Assembly (NCBI GenBank): GCA_029555925.1
Contig: JAKPQU010000564.1
Location: 1-6,526 of the forward strand
Direction: 5' to 3'
From: Bacillota bacterium
GTDB lineage: Bacteria; Eremiobacterota; SpSt-956; JAKJGF01
DNA: 6,526 nt
The notes beneath the pieces are model-generated. The model did no database searches, was not told where the DNA came from, and worked only from the letters and a program-made list of their open reading frames with translations. Positions 1-4,572 of the stretch are shown here, piece after piece (position 1 is the first letter of the stretch; each line of letters starts with the position of its first letter). The translations under genes and the position numbers were made by a program.

Positions 1-136
1 CTGACAGGCTCTTACGAAGAAAAATAATTTGCCTTATTTAATTTGTTTTACAGACAATAAATTAGCCCTTATTTAATTTTTAATTCTATAATAAAAAACT
101 AATTTTTCTTCTCCAGAGCCCGCCAGGCAGAAGCTT
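1..136. repeat. Palindromic MITE-like repeat element, copy 1 (left tip cut by the window edge)
   Basis: Bases 1-67 match 6444-6510 in the same orientation with only two differences (at 50 and 65). The right tip, 115-135, reads AGAGCCCGCCAGGCAGAAGC plus T. It is the reverse complement, with two transitions, of the left tip seen in the other copy at 6435-6455. Further in, GAAGAAAAAT (16-25) is mirrored by ATTTTTCTTC (102-111). The element is therefore an imperfect palindrome of about 145-150 bp with terminal inverted repeats of roughly 21 bp. It contains no ORF of note. The structure suggests a non-autonomous mobile element or a REP-like dispersed repeat. No transposase is present and no target-site duplication can be judged, because the left flank lies outside the window. 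Confidence 0.7.
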
Positions 137-257
137 TTTACAGATACCATTTTACCTGTTACGGTACTAAGCATAAACATGTAATACAAATCTTACTCCA
201 GTCACGCGTCACGAGAGCATATATGTATTATTTATGCTCACCACAGTAACAGATACC

Positions 258-288
258 GAATTAACTGATGTCAATATTTAGTTAATTC
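258..288. repeat. Perfect 9-bp inverted repeat just past the EIIB stop codon
   Basis: GAATTAACT (258-266) and AGTTAATTC (280-288) are exact reverse complements around a 13-nt loop. On the minus strand this lies 8 nt after the EIIB stop codon, so it would form at the 3' end of that mRNA. It has no T tract after it in the leftward direction and only one G-C pair per arm end plus one inside, so it is not a convincing intrinsic terminator. A weak 3' stabilising hairpin or a protein-binding palindrome are both possible. Confidence 0.4.
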
Positions 289-296
289 TAACAGGT

Positions 297-602
297 TTAT
301 TTTTTTACAATCCCTAGTGCCTGTTTTAATACTCCTTTACCATCTATCAAACCATATAATTGAGGTTCTATAAGAGTGACAGGCTTACTGTATTTGTCCG
401 CTATATTCCTTATTTCCTCCAGCCTGTGTCTTACCTGAGGGGCTACCATTATTAAATCACTTTTATCTATCATATTTGTTAGCCCGGAAACACTTCCTGA
501 CTCTACAGAAATATCCTCACTCATTCCCTCTGCTGCCTTAACCATTGCTTTTACAAGCATACTGGTAGACATACCACCCGAACAAATTACAAGTATTTTC
601 AT
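297..602 (-). CDS. PTS lactose/cellobiose-type EIIB subunit (stand-alone)
   Basis: The 101-residue product matches the PTS IIB fold of the lactose/cellobiose family in length and sequence. In this family the protein accepts a phosphoryl group from EIIA on a cysteine and passes it to the sugar being imported through EIIC, at the cytoplasmic face of the membrane. The N-terminal beta strand leads straight into the phosphorylation loop CSGGMSTSMLV, with the catalytic Cys at residue 7. The APQVRHR stretch (54-60) and the C-terminal YGLIDGKGVLKQAL (83-96) are typical family positions. The ATG start is supported by GAAGGG 8 nt upstream and by the -10/-35 pair further up. No EIIA or EIIC is adjacent, so it is an orphan here; its sugar cannot be told. 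An isolated EIIB could serve a permease elsewhere or have a regulatory role (inference). Confidence 0.9.
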   Translation of the reverse strand: MKILVICSGGMSTSMLVKAMVKAAEGMSEDISVESGSVSGLTNMIDKSDLIMVAPQVRHRLEEIRNIADKYSKPVTLIEPQLYGLIDGKGVLKQALGIVKK

Positions 603-610
603 ATATATTT

Positions 611-616
611 CCCTTC
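611..616 (-). promoter_or_regulatory. Ribosome binding site of the EIIB gene
   Basis: On the minus strand GAAGGG stands 8 nt before the ATG at 602. This fixes the start of the EIIB gene. Confidence 0.65.
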
Positions 617-682
617 AAGTTGAAAAATTACAGATATTTTATAAAATTTATCCTGTTTAGAAATTGAAAAACTACAGAAAGT

Positions 683-712
683 ATTATATCATTAAGTCTA
701 TTATAAGGTCAA
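683..712 (-). promoter_or_regulatory. Sigma70-type promoter for the EIIB gene
   Basis: On the minus strand TTGACC (707-712) and a perfect TATAAT (683-688) are separated by 18 nt. Transcription would start near 676 and give a leader of about 74 nt before the EIIB ATG. The pair is close to consensus and correctly placed. The 32-bp tandem repeats begin 6 nt upstream of the -35. Confidence 0.75.
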
Positions 713-718
713 TTGGAT

Positions 719-782
719 AGTGTTTTTTATGACAGGTAATTTTATATACAAGTATTTTTTATGACAGGTAATTTTATATACA
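719..782. repeat. Two tandem 32-bp direct repeats, operator-like
   Basis: Copy A is 719-750 and copy B 751-782. They abut with no spacer and differ at one base (722 versus 754). The shared core is TTTTTTATGACAGGTAATTT followed by TATATACA. They sit immediately upstream of the -35 of the leftward promoter, centred near -59 and -91 from its predicted start. The 32-bp period is about three helical turns, so a protein bound to each would lie on the same face. Location and spacing suggest activator sites, but this is inference; a simple tandem duplication would look the same. Confidence 0.7.
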
Positions 783-840
783 ATGGAAAAAGAAATTTGT
801 CACAGAATATTCAGAGGGAAAAGTGAAAAAAATTGCATTT

Positions 841-868
841 TACTTACTTTTCACTACTCACTATTCAG
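841..868 (+). repeat. Degenerate heptamer tandem repeat (four units)
   Basis: The run reads as consecutive 7-mers TACTTAC, TTTTCAC, TACTCAC, TATTCAG. The opposite-strand form occurs as GTGAAAA at 823-829 and as two exact GTGAAGA units at 1046-1059. Short heptamer arrays of this kind are common in intergenic DNA of AT-rich bacteria. No function can be assigned. Confidence 0.4.
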
Positions 869-970
869 TAATTAATAAATTTACAAAATCAGGTGCAATT
901 TCTAGTAAAAGTGAATGTAACTGCAAAAAACACTATGTAAATATTTTTTTAAACTATCAAAAAAACGTGA

Positions 971-1000
971 TTGATATATTATCAGTAATTATGTTATAAT
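971..1000 (+). promoter_or_regulatory. Extended -10 promoter for the exported-protein operon
   Basis: TTGATA (971-976) and TATAAT (995-1000) are 18 nt apart, and the -10 is preceded by TG at 992-993, giving the extended form TGTTATAAT. Transcription would begin near 1007, leaving a long leader of about 147 nt before the ATG at 1154. Confidence 0.7.
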
Positions 1001-1045
1001 CCTACAAATGATTTATTTACAGAAGCGAGTATAAATATTTAAATG

Positions 1046-1059
1046 GTGAAGAGTGAAGA
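1046..1059 (+). repeat. Two exact GTGAAGA heptamers
   Basis: GTGAAGA occurs twice head to tail in the leader of the downstream gene. It is the reverse-complement form of the heptamer family at 841-868, so the two arrays face each other across about 180 bp. Confidence 0.4.
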
Positions 1060-1097
1060 GGGTTTATTAAAGATTAATACTCGATAAAACATTGAAA

Positions 1098-1111
1098 ATA
1101 AAAATTTTTAT
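1098..1111. repeat. 14-bp perfect AT palindrome in the leader
   Basis: ATAAAAATTTTTAT is self-complementary and lies in the predicted 5' leader. A wider pair, TTAAAGAT (1067-1074) and ATCTTTAA (1110-1117), overlaps it, so alternative folds of this leader are possible. All pairs are A-T rich and weak. Confidence 0.35.
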
Positions 1112-1114
1112 CTT

Positions 1115-1144
1115 TAAAATAACTTCAAGTAAAATAACTTCAAG
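1115..1144 (+). repeat. Perfect 15-bp tandem duplication next to the ribosome binding site
   Basis: TAAAATAACTTCAAG is present at 1115-1129 and again at 1130-1144 without a spacer. The last three bases of the second copy form the start of the AAGGAGG site. The duplication is exact, so it is probably recent or maintained. Confidence 0.7.
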
Positions 1145-1148
1145 GAGG
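1142..1148 (+). promoter_or_regulatory. Strong ribosome binding site of the chagasin-like gene
   Basis: AAGGAGG stands 5 nt before the ATG at 1154, a near-ideal Shine-Dalgarno that fixes this start. Confidence 0.85.
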
Positions 1149-1153
1149 AGAAA

Positions 1154-2206
1154 ATGAGCCATAAAATATGGTTACTTGCTGCAATTGCACTTTTTTTCAA
1201 CATATTCCCATTTAATATATCTCCGTGCTTTTCTCAGGGAACGCCTTTTGTAATACATATAGCCAGAGAAACTATATCCATAGGTGATCCTGAAGGTGAA
1301 GGTGCTTCCAGCAGACCATCAGGTTGGCCTGCTCCTCTTGGCCCGACATTTGAAAAGAAATTTAATATTCCTTTTCCTGTAAAGCAGAATGCAGAATTAC
1401 ATCTTGAAGTACTTGGTGTTAATTCATCTAAAAATTACGTAGAAATTAACGGAGAGAAAATGGGAGCCCTTTTCCCTGACGGCGGAATGACTTTTGTTCC
1501 ATCTCTAATAATAATACCTGCAAAAGCTTTTGTACAGGGTGAGAATACAATTACTATAGAAGCAGACGAAGGTGTTAAGGACGAAGACCACGATAATTTC
1601 CTGATGAAAAATATAGAGCTTCTACTTTATACAGAAGGTCAATTGCCTGTATCTGATAATAATGCCAGACCTGAAGAGCTTGTAACCCTTCCTTCAATTA
1701 TAGATGTAATAGAAGGAGACGAGTTTTCACTTCAACTGGTATGTTCTACAAATGAAGGATATAAATGGCAGCTACAGAATTATGATAAAAAATTGCTAAA
1801 TCTCGTAGCGGAACAACAGCCAAGAGTATATGATAACCAGGGAAGACTTGAACAGCAATTTGATTTCCTTGCCCTTTTACCTGGCACAGTAAAACTGGAG
1901 TTCAGAAAATTTTATCCCTCTACAGGGGAACTGGCTGTAATGGACAGCCAGAGTACAGAAATAAGAATATACAAACAGATAATACTCACAGGCACAGTTC
2001 AGGAATGTTCCATACCTCAACTCGGAACACATCAGCTTGTAGCTGATACGGGAAATATATTATGTATTTTAAGAACAAAAAATAATGAAATAAATTTCAA
2101 TGATTATATGACAAAAAAAGTAACCATTGTAGGGAGAAAAGAAAACGAGGAAATACCGGATTTTAACGGACTTATTTTGATGGTGAAATCTATAATTTTA
2201 AAATAA
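1154..2206 (+). CDS. Exported protein with chagasin-like (I42) and OB-fold-like domains
   Basis: The 350-residue product begins with a signal peptide: a lysine at residue 4, a hydrophobic core at about 6-22, and likely cleavage after S27. Cys25 follows Ser-Pro, which does not fit a lipobox. Residues 30-160 look like a beta-sandwich, with strands around YVEINGEKMGAL (95-106) and GENTITIEAD (129-138). Residues 178-274 resemble chagasin/inhibitor I42. STNEGYKW (198-205) corresponds to the NPTTGYxW loop, and QQFDFLALLPGTVKLEF (234-250) to the following conserved strand pair. Chagasin-family proteins insert such loops into papain-type cysteine proteases. Residues 276-350 (ILTGTVQE, then a strand pattern ending VTIVG and LILMVKSI) suggest an OB fold; Cys285 and Cys304 could form a disulfide. 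It probably shares an operon with the next gene, 22 nt away. The domain calls come from motif recognition only, and the first and third are less certain than the I42 domain. Confidence 0.7.
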   Translation: MSHKIWLLAAIALFFNIFPFNISPCFSQGTPFVIHIARETISIGDPEGEGASSRPSGWPAPLGPTFEKKFNIPFPVKQNAELHLEVLGVNSSKNYVEINGEKMGALFPDGGMTFVPSLIIIPAKAFVQGENTITIEADEGVKDEDHDNFLMKNIELLLYTEGQLPVSDNNARPEELVTLPSIIDVIEGDEFSLQLVCSTNEGYKWQLQNYDKKLLNLVAEQQPRVYDNQGRLEQQFDFLALLPGTVKLEFRKFYPSTGELAVMDSQSTEIRIYKQIILTGTVQECSIPQLGTHQLVADTGNILCILRTKNNEINFNDYMTKKVTIVGRKENEEIPDFNGLILMVKSIILK

Positions 2207-2212
2207 ACAATT

Positions 2213-2219
2213 AAGGAGG
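2213..2219 (+). promoter_or_regulatory. Ribosome binding site of the PD40 protein gene
   Basis: AAGGAGG lies 9 nt before the ATG at 2229, in the 22-nt gap after the preceding stop codon. This supports co-transcription with translation restarting at this site. Confidence 0.8.
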
Positions 2220-2228
2220 CCCTTATAA

Positions 2229-3302
2229 ATGCAAAGTTTTATGTTCAAATTATCTCTTGTTTCAATTATTTTATCTTTTTTATTTTCTCTGATGATTTTA
2301 CCTTATTCCAGGGCAGAAGAAACTCTGGATATGAAAGATTATAATCAGGAAACAATTAAAAATGAATATCAGGCTATCTTAAAAAAACTTGGTAATAAAG
2401 ACGGAGTAGGAGGCCCCAATGCTTCCGATAAAACTCAGATATTAAAAACAAAATCATGGGGAGTAAATGCAGTAGAAAAAACCGTATGGAATTCATCCGG
2501 AGATATTATAAGCTATGACGTGTACGCAATGAAAAATGGAGAATTGATATGGGAACATGATCAACCCAAAAAAGGTGGAAGAATACATTTCATGATTACC
2601 ATAGCCCAGGATGGATCTATAACAAGAACAGATCTGACAAAACCTGCCGTTGTTCCGACTAAAGTTCCAACTGCTACACCTACACCGGTTCCGACTGCTA
2701 CACCTACAATAGCAGTGCCTACAGAAGTTCCTGCAGCAACTCCTGTGACAGTAGAATCTCCTGCGCCGACAACTGTACCGGCAACTCCTGTGACAGTAGA
2801 ATCTCCCGCGCCGGCAACTCCTGTACCGGCAACTCCGACACAGGTACCTCCGACACCTACCAAGGTACCGCCGACTCCTGTTCGCGGTATAGAAAAAATA
2901 ATATTTGTATCAAACAGGAACGGAAATCTTGATATATATGCAATGAATGTAGATGGTACGGAAGTAAAACAAATTACTTCGAGTGCCTCAAACGAAGCCT
3001 ATCCCAGTGTATCTCCTGACGGAAAGAAAATAGCTTTTGCATCTAACAGGGATGGAAACTGGGAAATATATGTTATGGATTATGACGGAAGAGAAGAGGA
3101 TGCTGTCAGACTGACCTACAATAATACAGACGATCTTTATCCGTCTTTTACAGCCGATAGCAAACATATTGTCTTCCAGTCAAATAGAGACGGAAATTCA
3201 GAACTCTATATGGTAGACATAACAGACCCGAGAGCACAGATACGTCTTACCATAAATGAAACAGATGACGTCCATCCTCATGTATTTAAAGTACCTAAAT
3301 AA
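2229..3302 (+). CDS. Exported protein with Thr/Pro linker and three PD40 (TolB-like) repeats
   Basis: The 357-residue product has a signal peptide with a hydrophobic core at about 8-25 and likely cleavage after SRA (A29). Residues 30-135 are a small domain I do not recognise. Residues 139-218 form a low-complexity linker rich in Thr, Pro, Val and Ala (units such as VPTATPT and TPVTVESPAPA), likely extended and possibly O-glycosylated. Residues 222-352 contain three PD40 beta-propeller repeats. Each begins with a strand ending in SNRDGN or SNRNGN (228-233, 272-277, 318-323), followed by a [I/L]Y.MD-type strand and, in the middle repeat, the SPDGKKIAF signature (262-270). TolB-type propellers normally have six blades, so three is short. 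The protein could oligomerise, or it could be a reduced form. PD40 proteins bind proteins or ligands at the envelope; no enzyme motif is visible. Confidence 0.8.
   Translation: MQSFMFKLSLVSIILSFLFSLMILPYSRAEETLDMKDYNQETIKNEYQAILKKLGNKDGVGGPNASDKTQILKTKSWGVNAVEKTVWNSSGDIISYDVYAMKNGELIWEHDQPKKGGRIHFMITIAQDGSITRTDLTKPAVVPTKVPTATPTPVPTATPTIAVPTEVPAATPVTVESPAPTTVPATPVTVESPAPATPVPATPTQVPPTPTKVPPTPVRGIEKIIFVSNRNGNLDIYAMNVDGTEVKQITSSASNEAYPSVSPDGKKIAFASNRDGNWEIYVMDYDGREEDAVRLTYNNTDDLYPSFTADSKHIVFQSNRDGNSELYMVDITDPRAQIRLTINETDDVHPHVFKVPK
2664..2711 (+). repeat. 24-bp tandem repeat in the linker code (two units)
   Basis: GTTCCAACTGCTACACCTAC (2664-2683, followed by ACCG) and GTTCCGACTGCTACACCTAC (2688-2707, followed by AATA) are consecutive 24-bp units encoding the VPTATPTP-type linker. 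The near-identity at the DNA level points to duplication rather than independent selection of Pro and Thr. Confidence 0.65.
2736..2828 (+). repeat. 45/48-bp tandem repeat in the linker code (two units)
   Basis: GCAACTCCTGTGACAGTAGA opens both units, at 2736 and at 2781. The first unit is 45 bp and the second 48 bp, gaining one codon. They encode ATPVTVESPAP-type segments. The segment is in frame, so changes in copy number would lengthen or shorten the linker without disturbing the propeller. Confidence 0.7.
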
Positions 3303-3362
3303 TAATTAAAGTGAGAGAAGGATTTTTTTAATTAATTTAGAAAGTTCTTTTCTATACACTAA

Positions 3363-3368
3363 TATAAT
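3363..3368 (+). promoter_or_regulatory. Possible -10 box ahead of the glycosyltransferase gene
   Basis: A perfect TATAAT stands here, but no good -35 is seen 16-18 nt upstream (3339-3346 is AGAAAGTT). If it is used, RNA would start near 3375, excluding the GTG at 3369 and leaving about 12 nt before the ATG at 3387. The hexamer alone is weak evidence in AT-rich DNA. Confidence 0.3.
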
Positions 3369-3386
3369 GTGGAATGTAATGCAATT

Positions 3387-4538
3387 ATGAAAAGGTGTTT
3401 AAAGATAGGCATATTTACAGATGTATATAAACCCGTTGTAAACGGTGTAGTTACATCTATTGAAAATCTTTTCAATTCTCTGGAGGAGTTAAACCATAAA
3501 ATCTATATATTTGCTCCCGAATATCCGGGATACAAAGATGAACGTGAGAATATATATAGATTTAAGTCTATAAATTTATGGTCGAAAGTCAATTATCCAC
3601 TGGGACTCCCCTATTCCAGAAGAATTTTTAAGATTATTAATTCTCTTGATTTGGACATTATACACTGCCACCATCCTTTCCTTACGGGAAGAGCGGGGCA
3701 ATATATAGCCAGAAAACTCAATATACCTTTAGTTGCAACATTACATACTCAATATGAAGAATATATCCACTATATACCTTTTAACAGATATATCGTAAGG
3801 ACTATGACTTTATGGGCTCTCAGAAATTTCTCAAATAAATGTGATGCCCTGATTATTCCTGCGGAATCCAGGAAAAGACAGCTCGAAAAATACGGAATAT
3901 ACTCCAGAATAAAGGTAATACCAAATTGTATAGAACCTGCCATATTCAACAGATTAAATGGAAAAAAAATAAAAGACAGGTATTCTATATCACAGGAAAA
4001 GAAAATTTTAATTTTTGTAGGAAGACTTGCCAGAGAGAAGAATATAGATTTTTTAATTACATGTTTCAAAGAAATTCATAAGGAATATAAGAATATAAAA
4101 CTTATGCTTGTGGGAGACGGACCGGAAAAAAACAAAATAAAAAATCTTATAGACAGAGAAAATCTTTCCGGAGATGTTATTCTTACAGGAGAAATAAATA
4201 ATAAGGATATTAAAGATTACTACGGAGCGGCTGATATATTTGTCAGTACTTCTAAAACAGAAGTACATCCTGTTGTATTACTGGAAGCTATGGCCAGCGC
4301 CCTTCCTGTAGTAGCAGTCAAATCGGCCGGATATGAAGATACTCTGAGTCATGGTGTTGACGGATTATTATGTGAGGAAAATGTGAAAGCATTTTCAGGT
4401 TCTGTTCTATCTCTATTAAATGACAATCTGAAAAGAGAGGCTATTTCAAGACATGCAAAAGAAAGAGCCAGAGATTTTTCAGTAAAAAATATTACCGGAC
4501 AGATAGAAAGCATTTATTTATCTTTATTAAAAAATTAA
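3387..4538 (+). CDS. GT4-family glycosyltransferase
   Basis: The 383-residue product has the usual GT-B layout of retaining GT4 transferases, which move a sugar from a nucleotide-sugar to a lipid or glycan acceptor at the inner membrane face. The N-terminal half (1-180) carries the acceptor-side motifs FTDVYKPVVNGV (10-21), HCHHPFLTG (93-101) and TLHTQY (118-123). The C-terminal half has VGRLAREKN (211-219), LVGDGPE (241-247) and the donor-site EX7E motif, E292 and E300, within TEVHPVVLLEAMA. The overall look recalls GT4 enzymes that glycosylate diacylglycerol or phosphatidylinositol, but the acceptor cannot be read from sequence. I chose the ATG because MKRCLKIGIF places the first beta strand at the N-terminus as usual in the family. 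An in-frame GTG at 3369 would add six residues. Neither start has a clear Shine-Dalgarno. It follows the exported pair by 84 nt and may belong to the same transcript. Confidence 0.88.
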   Translation: MKRCLKIGIFTDVYKPVVNGVVTSIENLFNSLEELNHKIYIFAPEYPGYKDERENIYRFKSINLWSKVNYPLGLPYSRRIFKIINSLDLDIIHCHHPFLTGRAGQYIARKLNIPLVATLHTQYEEYIHYIPFNRYIVRTMTLWALRNFSNKCDALIIPAESRKRQLEKYGIYSRIKVIPNCIEPAIFNRLNGKKIKDRYSISQEKKILIFVGRLAREKNIDFLITCFKEIHKEYKNIKLMLVGDGPEKNKIKNLIDRENLSGDVILTGEINNKDIKDYYGAADIFVSTSKTEVHPVVLLEAMASALPVVAVKSAGYEDTLSHGVDGLLCEENVKAFSGSVLSLLNDNLKREAISRHAKERARDFSVKNITGQIESIYLSLLKN

Positions 4539-4557
4539 CAGGCTCTACAGAAGCCTG
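4539..4557 (+). promoter_or_regulatory. Alternative (antiterminator-like) hairpin before the cyclase gene
   Basis: CAGGCT (4539-4544) and AGCCTG (4552-4557) are exact reverse complements around a 7-nt loop. The right arm is also the left arm of the terminator-like hairpin at 4551-4568, so only one of the two can form in a given RNA. It starts directly after the TAA of the glycosyltransferase gene. Confidence 0.5.
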
Positions 4558-4572
4558 AAGACAGGTTTTTTT
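4551..4572 (+). terminator. Short intrinsic terminator-like hairpin abutting the cyclase start codon
   Basis: AAGCCTG (4551-4557) pairs with CAGGTTT (4562-4568) through one G-U pair, with an AAGA loop, and runs into seven T residues (4566-4572). The ATG of the next gene follows at once, at 4573. The stem is short, so termination would be partial. The arm also contains the only Shine-Dalgarno-like bases (AGG, 4563-4565) for that gene, so the same hairpin could block translation. Confidence 0.5.

Larger units (their letters stand above)
603..1153. other. Divergent intergenic region with two promoters
   Basis: These 551 bases separate the leftward EIIB gene from the rightward block. From left to right they hold the EIIB leader and promoter, the 32-bp tandem repeats, a repeat-rich stretch at about 800-960 with heptamers, the rightward extended -10 promoter, and the leader of the first exported protein. 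I see no convincing ORF and no recognisable RNA gene or riboswitch. Confidence 0.6.

Noticed and set aside
215..239. GAGCATA/TATGCTC hairpin as a terminator for the EIIB gene
   Set aside because: The 7-bp stem has an 11-nt loop and no T tract follows it on either strand.
719..782. CRISPR-like direct repeats
   Set aside because: Only two 32-bp units, directly abutting with no spacer, and no cas genes nearby.
1043..1087. Short leader peptide (ATG at 1043, 14 codons) upstream of the exported protein
   Set aside because: There is no Shine-Dalgarno before it and it overlaps the heptamer repeat; coding cannot be supported.
1226..1234. Lipoprotein cleavage at Cys25 of the chagasin-like protein
   Set aside because: The residues before the Cys are Ile-Ser-Pro; Pro at -1 does not fit the lipobox, so ordinary signal-peptide cleavage near S27 is more likely.
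2561..2863. Leftward ORF of 100 codons rich in Gly, Val and Thr
   Set aside because: It is the antisense shadow of the Thr/Pro linker repeats and lacks a ribosome binding site; the rightward frame has signal peptide and PD40 domains.
3302..3334. TAATTAAA/TTTAATTA inverted repeat with a T7 run as a terminator between the PD40 and glycosyltransferase genes
   Set aside because: The stem is entirely A-T and the T run falls before the right arm, so it does not form a proper intrinsic terminator.
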